A DNA stretch of 64,000 bases from Cystobacter fuscus DSM 2262 (GCF_000335475.2 NZ_ANAH02000017.1:186001-250000), one strand, 5' to 3'; shown: positions 40,894 to 51,267, numbered from the stretch's first letter. Numbers and translations are program-made. The notes: generated by a model from the sequence alone, not told the origin.

Positions 40894-42822
40894 ATGGCCA
40901 CTCTAATCCGCTACGCCCACCCCTTCCTGCCCGTCACCCGCGCCGACATGAAGGCCCGGGGTTGGGAACAGCTCGACATCATCATCGTCACGGGTGACGC
41001 GTACGTGGACCATCCCGCGTTCGGCCCCGTGCTCATCGCCCGCTTCCTCGAGGGGCGTGGCTTCAAGGTGGGGATCATCACCCAGCCGGACTGGCACTCG
41101 GCCGAGCCCTTCAAGGAACTGGGCAAGCCCCGGCTCTTCTTCGGGGTGGCCGCGGGCAACCTGGACTCGATGCTCAACCGGCTCACCGCGCAGAAGAAGA
41201 ACCGCTCGGAGGACCAGTACAGCCCCGGGGGGCGCACCAACGCCCGGCCGGACCGGGCCACCATCGTCTACGCCCAGCGCTGCCGCGAGGCGTATCCGGA
41301 CGTGCCCATCGTCCTTGGGGGCATCGAGGCGTCGCTGCGCCGCATCGCGCACTACGACTACTGGAGCGACAAGGTGCGGCGCGCCATCCTCTTCGACGCC
41401 AAGGCGGACCTGCTCGTCTTCGGCATGGGCGAGCGCCCCATCTGGGAGATCGCGGACCGGCTCGACCGGGGCGAGCGCGTGGAGGATCTCCGGGACGTGC
41501 GGGGTACGGCCTACCTCATCAACGACGAGACGATGAAGGCGCACGAGGCGGACCCCGCCCGGCGTGCGGCGGACCAGAAGACGGTGGTGCTGCCCTCGTA
41601 CGAGGAGGTGGTGGCCGACAAGGAGGCCTTCGCGCGCATGTCGCGCGACTTCCAGATGGAGACCAACCCCGGCAACGGGCGTCCCCTGGCGCAGCGCCAC
41701 GGCAACCGCGCCGTCTACTTCAACCCGCCGGCGCTTCCCCTGGAGGACGGGGCGGGCAGGGGGGACAGCGCGTCGGTGGCCATGGACGAGCTGTATGACT
41801 TGAAGTTCAACCGCGTGCCGCACCCCATGTACCGGGAGCCGATTCCGGCCTACGAGACGGTGAAGCACTCGGTGGTGCTCATGCGCGGCTGCTTTGGTGG
41901 GTGCACCTTCTGCTCCATCACCGAGCACGAGGGGCGGGTCATCCAGAGCCGCAGCGCGGAGAGCGTGCTGCGCGAGGTGCGGGCCCTGCGGCGCATGGGG
42001 GACTTCCGCGGAACGCTCACGGACCTGGGTGGCCCCACGGCCAACATGTACAAGCTCAAGTGCAAGAGCGAGGACATCGAGAAGCGCTGCCGCAAGCTGT
42101 CGTGCGTGCACCCGGGCGTGTGCGAGAACCTGGACACGGACCACGGGCCGCTCATCGACCTGATGAAGCAGGTGCGCCAGGAGGAGGGCATCAAGCACGT
42201 CTTCATCGCGAGCGGCGTGCGCTACGACCTGGCCGAGCGCTCCCCGGAGTACGTGAAGGAGCTGGCCGCGCACCACGTGGGCGGGCAGCTCTCGGTGGCG
42301 CCCGAGCACGTGTCGAAGCGGGTGCTGGAGAAGATGAAGAAGCCGGGCATCGAGAGCTTCGAGCGCTTCCAGACGATGTTCGCCTGCGCGAGCGAGGAGG
42401 CGGGCAAGGAGCAGTACGACATCCCCTACTTCATCAGCGGGCACCCGGGCTCGGAGCTGAAGGACATGGTGGAGTTGGCGCTGTGGCTCAAGCAGAACGG
42501 CAAGCGGCCGCGCCAGGTGCAGGACTTCATCCCCACGCCCATGTCGGTGGCCACGGCCATGTACTACTCGGGGTTGGATCCGCTGAAGATGGAGCCGGTG
42601 TACACGGCGCGGGGCCTGCGCGAGAAGAAGCTGCAGAAGGCGCTCTTGCTCTACTGGAACCCGGAGCAGTGGCCGCTGGCGCGCGAGGCGTTGATTCAAG
42701 CGGGCCGGGAGGATTTGATCGGCCGGGGACCGCACGCGCTGGTGCCGCCGGAGACGAGCACCGAGGCCTCGCGCCGCAAGCTGACCGAGGCGCGCGATCG
42801 CCAGGACCGGCGCGCCCGGTAA
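40894..42822 (+). CDS. ygiQ: YgiQ-family radical SAM protein (642 aa)
   Basis: UPF0313 family. The N-terminal domain reads [20 protein letters not shown], then VGIITQPDW and [20 protein letters not shown]. The radical SAM cluster motif is [18 protein letters not shown] (Cx3Cx2C) near residue 332, and [16 protein letters not shown]-type sequence follows (here [20 protein letters not shown]). The C-terminus has [20 protein letters not shown]. Length is normal for the family, which is widespread but without a settled function. AGGGGAGG lies upstream of the ATG at 40894. It is monocistronic, with ~200 bp of upstream DNA shared divergently with the HAD gene. Confidence 0.93.
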   Translation: MATLIRYAHPFLPVTRADMKARGWEQLDIIIVTGDAYVDHPAFGPVLIARFLEGRGFKVGIITQPDWHSAEPFKELGKPRLFFGVAAGNLDSMLNRLTAQKKNRSEDQYSPGGRTNARPDRATIVYAQRCREAYPDVPIVLGGIEASLRRIAHYDYWSDKVRRAILFDAKADLLVFGMGERPIWEIADRLDRGERVEDLRDVRGTAYLINDETMKAHEADPARRAADQKTVVLPSYEEVVADKEAFARMSRDFQMETNPGNGRPLAQRHGNRAVYFNPPALPLEDGAGRGDSASVAMDELYDLKFNRVPHPMYREPIPAYETVKHSVVLMRGCFGGCTFCSITEHEGRVIQSRSAESVLREVRALRRMGDFRGTLTDLGGPTANMYKLKCKSEDIEKRCRKLSCVHPGVCENLDTDHGPLIDLMKQVRQEEGIKHVFIASGVRYDLAERSPEYVKELAAHHVGGQLSVAPEHVSKRVLEKMKKPGIESFERFQTMFACASEEAGKEQYDIPYFISGHPGSELKDMVELALWLKQNGKRPRQVQDFIPTPMSVATAMYYSGLDPLKMEPVYTARGLREKKLQKALLLYWNPEQWPLAREALIQAGREDLIGRGPHALVPPETSTEASRRKLTEARDRQDRRAR

Positions 42823-42954
42823 TCTGGCGGCGGGTTGGATTCCCGCCGCCTCCACTTCCAGCCTGGGAGCAACATGGCGGGGGGGACCTTCCTTGGGGCT
42901 CCGGTGTCGGCACCACCGGAGCCCGCCTGGGAGGTGGGTGGAGCGGGGGCTACT

Positions 42955-45270
42955 TCAGCGGGGCTCACCCACCACGATGACGCCACCGCTGACCACCAGG
43001 CCGTAGTCGGCGTCCAGAGCGGTCGTCTCCACGTGGGCGTCCTGGACGATCTCGTCGCCCAGCACCTCCACCTTCCATTTGCCGGCCACGGGGTTCTGGA
43101 GGAACACGTTCTCCACCGTGTCGATGGTGTTGGACGTCCCCCCGGGGGTGGAGAATCTGCCCGTCGTCAGGCCGTAGTTGCCCCAGTAGACGGTGCCGTT
43201 CGGGTCCGTCACGCGGAGCGACAGATCGTTGACGCGCGCCTGGGCCGCGCCGACGGTGCCCATCGGGTCGGTGAAGACGAGCGTGACGTTCAGCTCCGTC
43301 TCACCGCTCAGGACGGTGACGTCGTACGTCTTGACACCCAGCGGAGTGACGAGGTCCGTCTCGTCGATGACGCTCGTCTTCGGGGCGCGGTCGTAGAGGC
43401 GCCGGATGTCGGCGGTGCCCCAGCCCTGCTTGTAGCGGTCGATGTCCGAGTTGGAGCCGCCGGCCTGCCAGTTGTAGCGGTAGGCGTTGTTGATCATCAG
43501 CGCCTTGGCGGTGGCCATCTGCGGGCGGCTGTCGAACACGTCCGCCTTGCCGCCAAAGCCACTCCAGACGCTCTCGTGCCACATCTGGAAGAGCAGACCG
43601 AAGTGGCCCGCCGTCTGCGGTGTGGCGGAACTGGTGCCGCCGAACTGGGTGTAGTTGGCGCTGCCGCTGCCAGTCGCCGACTGAATGGAGTCGTAGAAGT
43701 AGGACAGGTCCGGCTTGATGCGGCCGTCCGCCGCGGGCCCGATGCTGCCGGTGTAATTCCAGCGGTCATCCGCGCGGCTGGCGGTGTTCTGGTGCTGGAC
43801 CGCACCCACGGAGACGATGTTCTTCGCCCATGCCTGCGGGCGTGAGTTCCGGCTGCCCGTGTTGCTCTGCGACTGCGTGCTGAGGATGGGGTGCTTGAAG
43901 AGGTAGTCGTCCACCTCGGCGGAGATGGTGGTGTAGGCGGTGCCCTGGGCGCTGCCCACGCTGGAGGTCTGGAACACGGCGCGGTAGGGCCCGGCCGGGT
44001 TGATGAGTTCCTTGTTGATGTCGTAGCGGGACTTGGTGCCGCCGAACTGGGTGGACTCGCTGTAGCGGAAGAAGATGCCCTGGCCGCTGGGAATCATGCC
44101 GCGCGCGGCCGGGTTCGCGCCCCGGGCGAAGTTGTTGCTGTAGCAGCTGCTGCCGTGGAGCGAGCCCGTGGTACCCGTGCTGTGGATGATGGGGGCGGTG
44201 GCCCACTCCTGATGCGTGGTGAGCAGCTCGGTGTCGAAGATTTCCCCGCGCACCCCCTGGCCCGTCCAGCCCTTGAGCCCCTCCAGGTAGTTGGCGCCGC
44301 CCACGTCGCGGACGATGTCCATGTCCACGCCACCGGGACCACCCCACCGGTCGATGAACTGCACCGCGTTGGAGCGAGCCACCTGGCGCAGCTGGGCCGC
44401 GGTGAGCGTGGCCTCCACGCGCAGACCTCCCGGCTCGATGAGCTCCACCGTGCCACCGAGCTTCCGCACCAGGGCGGCCACCTCTTCCTGCCGCCCGGCG
44501 CCGCTCTCACCCAGCATGATGGAGTAGCGCTGCGGTGCCAGCTCCGGCGCTAGCCCCATCAGGGAGTCTCGCAGCTCGCGCTCCAGCCGGTACTCGGGGT
44601 GGTAGGGCCCCACCCAGCGCACGTAGGGCAGCTCCGCTACGCGCTTCTGCGCGTCCGCGTCCATGTCCACCACGAAGGTGTGGTCCGTGAGAAAGCGCAG
44701 CACCTTGCCGCCCTGGCGCTCGAGAGCCTCGCGGAACTCCGGCAGTGGCGTCCCGAGGAACTGCACCAGGTGCAGCGTGTTGTCCGAATCCGCGGCGAGC
44801 AGACGGGTGGCCAGCGGCTGCGTGACCTGGAGCGGGTCGAACTGCGTCGCGTCCAGACGTACCAGGTAGCTGGTATCCCTGACACGACCAATCGCCTCCG
44901 TCCCGCCGCGCGTATAGGCCGTGTAGTTCTGGCGCGCCCCGTTCGTCTGCGATTCCTGCCACGTATGCAGTTGGATGGCTGTGTCGGGAACCTGGATGGA
45001 GCGCAGCGCCAGGACAGGCCGGTTGGTGCGGTGGATCACGAGCCCGGCCGGCGTCACGAGCGAGTAACCCCTGGCGTCACCCGCGGCGACGTCCCGCGAA
45101 TCACTGACCAGCACCGCCGGAGGCAGCGAGACGCCGCGCGCGGAGGCAGGCGGCTTGTTCGCGTTGGACGGGCCCGCGATGGCGGACAGAGGCGCTACGA
45201 GGGCACAACCCACCACCATGGCCTTCAGCGGGCGCACTCCGCCCACTGGCCACGTAGACGACTTTCGCAT
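42955..45270 (-). CDS. Secreted subtilisin-like serine peptidase (771 aa)
   Basis: N-terminal export signal ([19 protein letters not shown]). A ~300-residue N-terminal region, with two propeptide-like folds ([40 protein letters not shown]), precedes the S8 catalytic domain. Triad: Asp in [18 protein letters not shown], His in [13 protein letters not shown] and Ser in [17 protein letters not shown]-terminal P-domain-like beta segment ([33 protein letters not shown]) ends the protein. It is likely an extracellular protease for predation or nutrition. AAGGAG lies nine bases before ATG 45268-45270; an upstream in-frame start ten codons earlier lacks an SD. Confidence 0.9.
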   Translation of the reverse strand: MRKSSTWPVGGVRPLKAMVVGCALVAPLSAIAGPSNANKPPASARGVSLPPAVLVSDSRDVAAGDARGYSLVTPAGLVIHRTNRPVLALRSIQVPDTAIQLHTWQESQTNGARQNYTAYTRGGTEAIGRVRDTSYLVRLDATQFDPLQVTQPLATRLLAADSDNTLHLVQFLGTPLPEFREALERQGGKVLRFLTDHTFVVDMDADAQKRVAELPYVRWVGPYHPEYRLERELRDSLMGLAPELAPQRYSIMLGESGAGRQEEVAALVRKLGGTVELIEPGGLRVEATLTAAQLRQVARSNAVQFIDRWGGPGGVDMDIVRDVGGANYLEGLKGWTGQGVRGEIFDTELLTTHQEWATAPIIHSTGTTGSLHGSSCYSNNFARGANPAARGMIPSGQGIFFRYSESTQFGGTKSRYDINKELINPAGPYRAVFQTSSVGSAQGTAYTTISAEVDDYLFKHPILSTQSQSNTGSRNSRPQAWAKNIVSVGAVQHQNTASRADDRWNYTGSIGPAADGRIKPDLSYFYDSIQSATGSGSANYTQFGGTSSATPQTAGHFGLLFQMWHESVWSGFGGKADVFDSRPQMATAKALMINNAYRYNWQAGGSNSDIDRYKQGWGTADIRRLYDRAPKTSVIDETDLVTPLGVKTYDVTVLSGETELNVTLVFTDPMGTVGAAQARVNDLSLRVTDPNGTVYWGNYGLTTGRFSTPGGTSNTIDTVENVFLQNPVAGKWKVEVLGDEIVQDAHVETTALDADYGLVVSGGVIVVGEPR

Positions 45271-45779
45271 GTATCGGTGCTCCTTGATGTTGAGTGCCAC
45301 CGCGCGTCCGTCGACGACGCGCCGCCCCCTGCCGCACCCGTGACACCGGCAACCGCTACCGTCGAGCCAGTGCTCGCGTGCAGCCCGTCGCTTTCTTCGT
45401 GCTACCGCACACCTTGATACCGGAAGCGTCTAGAAATCCAGAGGAAAGCGGGAAGGATCTCTAAGGCAGGCGTTGTCGGTTTGTCAACCGACACAACCTT
45501 GTTTCATTCGGAGCGTGGTTTTCTTCCCGACCCTGCCATGTCCTCTCAACTCCTCCCACGGGCATGGTGGGGAACCCGTGGTCGCCGTGACGGAGCCGTG
45601 AGACGCCTCTAGCTTTAACGGATTCTTGGAAAATTCTATGGCCGCGAACAGGGGGACCTCGATCCTCCGGTACTTCTCGAGGCGGCCTGGCTAGCACACC
45701 CGGCCCCACCGCCCGCACGAAGGGGCCATCCACGGGTTGCATGCCGTCCCATCCCTCGTTCCTGTTCGTGGAGTGCAAC
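45271..45779. other. Long intergenic region with an inverted repeat
   Basis: About 510 bases before the shared promoter element. A perfect stem GTCGGTT-TGTC-AACCGAC lies at 45475-45492, followed by ACAACCTTGTTT; it may be an operator or weak terminator. The stretch around 45610-45645 (TTCTTGGAAAATTCTATG) is AT-rich and promoter-like. The open frame at 45461-45778 on the minus strand has no protein-like features and is probably not a gene. The upstream half must include the promoter of the subtilase. Confidence 0.45.
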
Positions 45780-45860
45780 GGTGAGCGCTCGTTCCCTCTT
45801 TCGGGTGAATCATTGCATGTGCTTTCGGGTGATTCCCGCCAATGTCTGACGCGCTACTGG
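45780..45860 (+). promoter_or_regulatory. Shared promoter element, alpha/beta hydrolase copy
   Basis: The 28-bp element (45780-45807) ends in CTTTCGGGTG, which recurs at 45822-45831, exactly 24 bp on. CTGACGCGCTACT begins at 45846, 15 bases after the second repeat. The copy at 51188 has the same 24-bp period and the same 15-base spacing to CTGACGCTCTAGT. The start codon follows 83 bases after the second repeat. Confidence 0.72.
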
Positions 45861-45914
45861 TGCGAGTGGACCGGACGTCTCTGGCCTTGAACCAAGGGCA
45901 CCACCAAGGAAGAC

Positions 45915-46793
45915 ATGATGAGCACCTTCACCACCGCCGATGGATGCGAACTGGACTACCACCTCGCGGGCTCGAGTTCGAGCGAGCGCACCTTGGTATT
46001 GCTGCACGGCTGGTCACAGTCGCGCGCGATGTTCGATCGGGTGATTCCCATGCTCGCCAGGAACTACCGTGTCGTCAGCTACGACCAGCGTGGCCATGGG
46101 GAATCCGGCCACCCCACGCACGGCGCTCGCATCGCCCGGCTCGCGCGTGATCTCGACGAACTGCTGACGCACCTGGGGATCGAGCGGGCGGACTTCGCGG
46201 GTCACTCCATGGGGGCGTCGGTGCTGTGGAGCTACCTGGATCTGTTCGGCTCCGCGAAGGTGAGTTCACTCGTCATCATCGACCAGCCCAGTGCCTGCAC
46301 GGTTCTCCCCTGGTTGAACGAGGCCGAGGCGACCGAAGTGGGTGCCATCTTGGATTTCCCCGGTGCCGAGGCCTTCTGCAAGGGCGTCTTCGGTCCCGAC
46401 GCGGCGGCCGTGCGGCGCGACTTCCTCGTCTCCATGCTCACCAAACAGCTCTCCAGCGAGGACCTGGCGTGGCTCTACCAGGAGAACCTCAAGCTCGAGG
46501 GTGGCTTCGGTTCACGGCTGCTGCTGGACCACATCATGCAGGACTGGCGCGACGTGCTGCCACGCATCGACGTGCCGACGCTGGTGATGGCCGGCGAGGT
46601 CAGCCATGTCAATCCGGCCTCGCAGAAGTGGAGCGCCGAGCGAATCCCCGGCGCCCAGCTGCGGATCTTCACCGCCGAGGAGGGGGGGGCGCACTTCCCG
46701 TTCTTCGAGCGGCCGGAGCCCTTCGCGGCCGCCTTGCGCTCCTTCCTCGACGCCCAGCCAGTGCCACGTGCCCGGGCAGGCGCCGCCTCCTGA
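45915..46793 (+). CDS. Alpha/beta-hydrolase fold enzyme (292 aa)
   Basis: Typical single-domain hydrolase: LVLLHGWSQSRAMFDRV (oxyanion HG), VVSYDQRGHGESGHP, the nucleophile elbow ADFAGHSMGASVLWSYL, and the late His in GGAHFPFFERPEPFA; the acid is probably in VPTLVMAGEVSHVNP or nearby. Resembles esterases, lactonases and haloperoxidase-like members; substrate unknown. AAGGAA lies before tandem ATGs at 45915 and 45918. Its promoter carries the element shared with the hydrolase operon at 51304 and the P450, and it converges on the sensor kinase gene of the two-component pair, 25 bp apart, so it is likely part of that regulon. Confidence 0.88.
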   Translation: MMSTFTTADGCELDYHLAGSSSSERTLVLLHGWSQSRAMFDRVIPMLARNYRVVSYDQRGHGESGHPTHGARIARLARDLDELLTHLGIERADFAGHSMGASVLWSYLDLFGSAKVSSLVIIDQPSACTVLPWLNEAEATEVGAILDFPGAEAFCKGVFGPDAAAVRRDFLVSMLTKQLSSEDLAWLYQENLKLEGGFGSRLLLDHIMQDWRDVLPRIDVPTLVMAGEVSHVNPASQKWSAERIPGAQLRIFTAEEGGAHFPFFERPEPFAAALRSFLDAQPVPRARAGAAS

Positions 46794-46818
46794 CGTATCC
46801 GCCTCGGCGCGCGCGCCG

Positions 46819-49800
46819 CTATCGCCCTCGTCCCAGGCGGGCGGCATCCTTCAGCCTGCTCCACCAGGCCGCTTTCGGCCGCCGCCGATAGACGATCGCG
46901 GCCGGGACCTTCAATTCCACTTCCGTGCCGGCATCGGTCCGGCTCCACACTTGGAGTGTGGCCCCGATCCTCGCTGCCCGTTCGTGCATCCCCGCGATGC
47001 CCCAGTGCCCAGGACGGCCGCCCATCTCGAGAATCTCCGGGGCCACGCCCGCGCCGTCGTCCCGGAGCCGCACACGCAACTCGTCGGAGTCGTAGTGGAA
47101 CTCTGCTTCCACGGCCGTGCCCCCGGAGTGCTGGAACGCGTTGATCAATGCCTCTCGGCCGATCAAGAAGAGTTCCACCTGCACGGTGGCGTTCAACTCT
47201 CGCGGCACACCTTCCACGAGCAGACGGAACGACATGGGGAAGTTCTCCGCCAACTCTTCCCCGACCTGCGCGAGCGCGTCCGACAGGTCGCGACCCTCGT
47301 GGGCGGACGAGCGCAGATCCATCACCCGGTCGCGGCCCTCGGCCAGTACCTCGTCCGCGCGGTCCAGGGCCTTCTCCATCGCCTGCCGCGCCGGCTCGTG
47401 CTCGGGGAGCTGCTCGGCGACGGCCTGCAACCGGAGCACCAGCCCCTGCACGCTCTGCAGGAGGGTGTCATGCAGTTCCCGGGCGATCCGCTCGCGCTCC
47501 GCGTGTCGCTCCTCCAGACGGCCACGCATCTTCGCGGTCAGTTGGCGCAGACGCAGCAGATACAGCAGCCAGAGCAGCAGCAGTCCGGCCGCCACGCACA
47601 GCGTGCGGAACCACCAGGACTGGTGGACCGCGGGCGGAATGACGAGCTCGAGGCTCGCGCCGCGCTCGTTCCACACGCCGTCGTTGTTCGATGCGATCAC
47701 GTGGAAGCGGTACCGCCCCGGCGCCAGGTTGCCATAATAGGCGGTGCGCCGCGTACCGACGTCCCGCCAGTGCTCGTCCACGCCTTCCATGCGGTAGCGG
47801 AAGCTCACGCGCTCGGGAATGGACAGGCTGAGCGCGGCATAGTCGATTTCCAGGTTGGCGGGATGGATCGGAAGCGTCACGTCCGATGTCGGCGCGTACC
47901 GGCGGTCATCGGCCTTCACGGAGAGGATGGATACCGGTGGAGGCAACGGATTGCGGGCGATCCGCTCGGGATCGATCCAGACCACACCGTTGCTGGTGGC
48001 GAACCATAGGCGCCCGTCGTCGCCCGCGACCGCCGTGGGCAGCGGACGCAGCAGCGTTGGCCTGGCCGGAAGCCCGTCGAGGAAGTCGAACAGCTCGTAG
48101 CGCACGCGATGGCCGGGATCGCCTACCGCGCGCCGGACCTCCCCCGCCGGGATGTGAAAGACCCCCGGCACGGAATGCACCCACAGGCTGCCATCGGGGC
48201 GCTCGATGATGCCGCTCACGCTGCGGAACGATTCGTCACCGTCGGCGACGAGTGGACGAAAGCGCTCGCCGTCATGGAAGGCCAGTCCGAACTGGCCGCC
48301 GACCCACACATACTGGCGTCCGGCGGCCAGGGCGGCGACGACCCCCAGCCTGAGCCCGTCATCCTCGGTGAACCGACGGACCTCTTCGCCGTCGACCCGC
48401 GTGATGATGCCCCGCTGATGGCCCAGCCATACCCGCCCGCGACCATCGGTCATCGCGCTGTGGATGCTCTCACCGTCCAAGTCACCCAGCCGTTCCTCCA
48501 CCGAGCGCCAATGGCCATCCCTCCACTGCCTCAGTCCACCGGTCGTCAGGGACACCCAGAGCGTGCCATGACGATCGCGAGTCATGGCCTGCACCTGCGC
48601 GAGCGGATCCGGCAGTGGCGTGACGTGACTCGGGCCGCCGTCCTTCACCCGCCACAGGCCGTTGTCCGCTCCCAGCCAGACCACGCCCTCTTCGTCGCGG
48701 TAGGCGGAGCGGACCGGGGAACCGAGCTGCTCGAACGAGACCTCGCCGTCGCGCAAGCGCATCAGCGGACGGTTGCTGGTACCCGCCCAGATCTCGCCGG
48801 CACTTCCCGCGACCAGGGCGAAATCGTGCGAACCGCGCGGGAACTCCGCCAGCACCATCGAGCTGGTGCGGAAGCGATCGAGCCCGCCGCTGGTGCCCAT
48901 CCAGACATTGCCCTCGCGATCCTCGATCACTGGCCACGCGTAATCCGCGCTCAGGCCGTCCTGCTCGGTGAACGACTCCACCGCCCCACCCACCGCCGCC
49001 GCGTCGCCGGCCGACAATCGTTCGGGATGGGGGATTCGGCGGACCCCATCACCCAGGGTGGTGAGCCACAGGCTCCCGTCGCGGGCGAACAGCATGCCCG
49101 CCGACTCCACATGCAGGGTGGGTGGATTCTCTGTCTGTCCATGGCCGGGCACCGGAATCGGCCGCACGTCACCGCCCGATTCCGTCATCCAGATCCTTCC
49201 ATCCGGCGCTTGCCTCAACTGGAGCACCCACCCCACGTTGGCGCCCGTGGGAACGAACCTGTGCGCGCCGCGCGGCAGATACAACAGGGTCTTCTCGGTG
49301 GCGGCCCACAGCGTGCCGTCCCGGTCCACGAACAGGTACCGGGACTTGCTGCCCGGGTACCCCCAGGATTCTCCGACCTGTTCCCAGCGCGTGCCGGACA
49401 GACGGAACAGTCCTCCACGCGTTTCGGAGGCCCAGACGTTGCCGTCCCCATCCGTGGCGAAGGCGGAAACCGACCTGGTCGGTGCGCCCTCGGTGCCACG
49501 ATACCGGGTCAATCGTCCCTCTTTCAGGAACGCGACGCCGCCGAGCTGGAAGCCGATCCACAGCCCACCGCCGGGCGGGGCGTACAAGGTCTGGATGCTG
49601 GAGAAGGGATCTCCCGAGGGTGGCTCGAACCGCTCGAAGCGGATGCCCTCGAACCGGTACAACGAAGCGGCCGCGGCGAGCCACAGATACCCGTCTTCCG
49701 TCTGGGCGATCGCGGAGATCTGGCCGGGAACTCCTTCCTTGATCGTCCACCGGGTGTGGTGGAACTGCGAGAGGCGTCGGTCCTGACTGAACGCCCGCGC

Positions 49801-49893
49801 CGTGTCCGCCAAGAACGGAAGCACCGCGACGAGCCCGAGGAACAGCGCCTGCTGCCAGAACCTGATGGCTCCCCTGCGCCTCGTCCCCACCAT
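46819..49893 (-). CDS. Histidine kinase with periplasmic two-component-regulator propeller (1024 aa)
   Basis: Signal/anchor at the N-terminus (FWQQALFLGLVAVLPFLADT). About 700 residues of Reg_prop repeats follow (for example QTEDGYLWLAAAASLYRFEG, IEDREGNVWMGTSGGLDRFR, TDGRGRVWLGHQRGI), then a Y_Y_Y domain (SFRYRMEGVDEHWRDVGTRR) and one membrane span (LCVAAGLLLLWLLYLLRL). The NarL-class kinase core has phosphoacceptor His in IARELHDTLLQSVQGLVLRL and an ATPase domain ending GIAGMHERAARIGATL. Such kinases usually sense extracellular sugars or oligosaccharides. The response regulator is encoded 51 bp upstream in the same direction. ATG at 49891-49893 was chosen; a GTG six codons earlier is possible. 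Confidence 0.9.
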   Translation of the reverse strand: MVGTRRRGAIRFWQQALFLGLVAVLPFLADTARAFSQDRRLSQFHHTRWTIKEGVPGQISAIAQTEDGYLWLAAAASLYRFEGIRFERFEPPSGDPFSSIQTLYAPPGGGLWIGFQLGGVAFLKEGRLTRYRGTEGAPTRSVSAFATDGDGNVWASETRGGLFRLSGTRWEQVGESWGYPGSKSRYLFVDRDGTLWAATEKTLLYLPRGAHRFVPTGANVGWVLQLRQAPDGRIWMTESGGDVRPIPVPGHGQTENPPTLHVESAGMLFARDGSLWLTTLGDGVRRIPHPERLSAGDAAAVGGAVESFTEQDGLSADYAWPVIEDREGNVWMGTSGGLDRFRTSSMVLAEFPRGSHDFALVAGSAGEIWAGTSNRPLMRLRDGEVSFEQLGSPVRSAYRDEEGVVWLGADNGLWRVKDGGPSHVTPLPDPLAQVQAMTRDRHGTLWVSLTTGGLRQWRDGHWRSVEERLGDLDGESIHSAMTDGRGRVWLGHQRGIITRVDGEEVRRFTEDDGLRLGVVAALAAGRQYVWVGGQFGLAFHDGERFRPLVADGDESFRSVSGIIERPDGSLWVHSVPGVFHIPAGEVRRAVGDPGHRVRYELFDFLDGLPARPTLLRPLPTAVAGDDGRLWFATSNGVVWIDPERIARNPLPPPVSILSVKADDRRYAPTSDVTLPIHPANLEIDYAALSLSIPERVSFRYRMEGVDEHWRDVGTRRTAYYGNLAPGRYRFHVIASNNDGVWNERGASLELVIPPAVHQSWWFRTLCVAAGLLLLWLLYLLRLRQLTAKMRGRLEERHAERERIARELHDTLLQSVQGLVLRLQAVAEQLPEHEPARQAMEKALDRADEVLAEGRDRVMDLRSSAHEGRDLSDALAQVGEELAENFPMSFRLLVEGVPRELNATVQVELFLIGREALINAFQHSGGTAVEAEFHYDSDELRVRLRDDGAGVAPEILEMGGRPGHWGIAGMHERAARIGATLQVWSRTDAGTEVELKVPAAIVYRRRPKAAWWSRLKDAARLGRGR

Positions 49894-49944
49894 CGGTATC
49901 CTACACCTCAACGGATACGAGCCGCCGCCGCCGCGCGGCCATGC

Positions 49945-50577
49945 TCAGATATCGATGATTCCCCGCTTCAGCGCAACGACCACCGCATGCGTCCTGTCCT
50001 TGGCACCGAGCTTGGTCAGGACGTTCTTCATGTGGGTCTTGACCGTCTCCTCGGAGATGCCCATCCGGGCGGCGACTTCCTTGTTGGCGCTGCCGCTGGC
50101 AACGAGGCGCAGGACATCACATTCCCGTGCCGTCAATTCGTCGTCCGCCACGTGCTCGGCCATCTCGGTGGCGATGTCCGCGGCGATGCGGCGCCGTCCC
50201 GCATGCACGCTGCGGATGGTGTCCACCAGCTCCTTGCGCAACATGCTCTTGAGCAGATATCCGGATGCGCCAGCCTTGATGGCGCGCAACGCCTGCATGT
50301 CGCCCTTGTAGGTCGTCAGGACGATGATTTTCGCGGTGGGGAACTCGGTGCGGATCGCCGTGATCGCATCGATGCCATTCATCGTGGGCATCTGCACGTC
50401 CATCAGCGTGATGTCTGGCAGATGGTTGCGGAAGGCTTGCAGGGCCTGCTCTCCATTCTCCGCCTCGGCGACCAGCATCATGTCCGATTGTCCGGCGATC
50501 ATGCTGCTGAGCCCCTCGCGCAGCAGCGGATGGTCGTCGACAATCAGGATGCGAATGGGCGGGTTCGTGGAGCTCAT
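49945..50577 (-). CDS. NarL/LuxR-type response regulator (210 aa)
   Basis: Receiver domain: IRILIVDDHPLLREGL with the acidic pair, the phosphorylated Asp in DITLMDVQMPTMNG, Thr in IIVLTTYKGD and Lys in GASGYLLKSM. The LuxR-type HTH at the C-terminus reads LTARECDVLRLVASGSANKE, VAARMGISEETVKTHMKNVL. Partner of the propeller kinase just downstream. GGAGG lies ten bases before ATG 50575-50577. A variant of the shared promoter element (50733-50752, minus strand) lies ~155 bases upstream, which would fit autoregulation; the regulator is my best candidate for binding the CTTTCGGGTG sites. Confidence 0.92.
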   Translation of the reverse strand: MSSTNPPIRILIVDDHPLLREGLSSMIAGQSDMMLVAEAENGEQALQAFRNHLPDITLMDVQMPTMNGIDAITAIRTEFPTAKIIVLTTYKGDMQALRAIKAGASGYLLKSMLRKELVDTIRSVHAGRRRIAADIATEMAEHVADDELTARECDVLRLVASGSANKEVAARMGISEETVKTHMKNVLTKLGAKDRTHAVVVALKRGIIDI

Positions 50578-50732
50578 CGCTCAGTGCCCTCCGCCGGGCG
50601 ACCGGCGCGGTCCATGCCGCCCCGCGAGGCCGTTCCACCTGGAATCATCGCTCTTCGTCGTGGAAGCATCGGCTTCGTCCTGTTGGGGTCGACCAGCGAA
50701 CGACCGCTGGATACCCGTCATCGCCCTCGTTG

Positions 50733-50752
50733 GAATCCCCCGAAATGGGGAG
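50733..50752 (-). promoter_or_regulatory. Variant of the shared promoter element upstream of the regulator gene
   Basis: On the minus strand this reads CTCCCCATTTCGGGGGATTC. It matches the 3' half of the shared element (CTCCCyCTTTCGGGTGAtTC) at all but two positions. It faces the response regulator and kinase genes, ~155 bases from the start. It also lies upstream of the small membrane protein on the plus strand. Confidence 0.5.
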
Positions 50753-50809
50753 GCTGGGCTCCCTTATCTCAGATACAATCGCGCTGCACCAGGGGGGTAA
50801 TATGGACCG

Positions 50810-51181
50810 GTGCAACGCCTCTTCTCCATGTTTCCCGAAGGTGGCCCCGGGGTCGGACTGCTGTTGCTGCGCCTGTCGGTCGCCCTGTCACTGCTGCTCC
50901 TCCCCTCCGGCGGACCGCTGATGCATGCGATGCTCGCGCTCCTGGTCATCGGACTCTGCCTGGGAGTCCTGACACCTACTCTCGCGGTCGCATGCGTCCT
51001 GTTCTCTTTCTACGACTTCATGATCATGGGCGGTGCGACCCTACCTGAAGCGGGTATCAGGCTGCTCGCCGCGGGTGCACTGGCGCTCCTCGGACCCGGT
51101 GCTCACTCGGTGGATGCGTGGTTGTTCGGAAGACGCGTTGTCACCCTGCCGCCGCGCAAGAAGACCCGCGTTGATGAATAG
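50810..51181 (+). CDS. Small integral membrane protein (123 aa), DoxX-like
   Basis: Four hydrophobic helices: GVGLLLLRLSVALSLLLLPS, LMHAMLALLVIGLCLGVLTP, LAVACVLFSFYDFMIMG and EAGIRLLAAGALALLGPGA. These are followed by a basic tail (GRRVVTLPPRKKTR). The pattern of four short helices with a conserved 'LLRLSVALSLLL' opening recalls DoxX-like proteins. The GTG at 50810 keeps the membrane frame and lies 12 bases after GGGGGG; an ATG at 50802 belongs to another frame without protein features. The protein lies between the regulator and the hydrolase operon; role unknown. Confidence 0.62.
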   Translation: MQRLFSMFPEGGPGVGLLLLRLSVALSLLLLPSGGPLMHAMLALLVIGLCLGVLTPTLAVACVLFSFYDFMIMGGATLPEAGIRLLAAGALALLGPGAHSVDAWLFGRRVVTLPPRKKTRVDE

Positions 51182-51187
51182 CGAGCC

Positions 51188-51267
51188 GGTGGGCGTTCGC
51201 TCCCCCTTTCGGGTGACCCGCGTCTTGCGCTTTCGGGTGTTTTTTCTCGAAGCCTGACGCTCTAGTC
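51188..51267 (+). promoter_or_regulatory. Shared promoter element, hydrolase operon copy
   Basis: The 28-bp element (51188-51215) ends in CTTTCGGGTG, repeated at 51230-51239 (24-bp period), with CTGACGCTCTAGT from 51254. The layout is identical to 45780-45860. It begins six bases after the stop of the small membrane protein and ends 64 bases (second repeat) before the hydrolase start. Confidence 0.72.

Noticed and set aside
40903-42855. 650-codon open frame on the minus strand
   Set aside because: It is antisense to the YgiQ radical SAM gene. Its composition (Arg, His, Leu, Val repeats) is the usual mirror of a GC-rich gene.
45461-45778. Minus-strand frame in the long intergenic region
   Set aside because: No ribosome site, no hydrophobic core or known motif, and it spans an inverted repeat. 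Treated as non-coding.
50802-50921. ATG at 50802 with a good GGGGGG upstream
   Set aside because: Its frame gives a short Cys/Ser/Pro-rich sequence; the GTG frame at 50810 gives a convincing four-helix membrane protein.
48109-51048. 979-codon open frame on the plus strand
   Set aside because: It runs against both the propeller kinase and the response regulator and across their promoter; no domain was recognisable.
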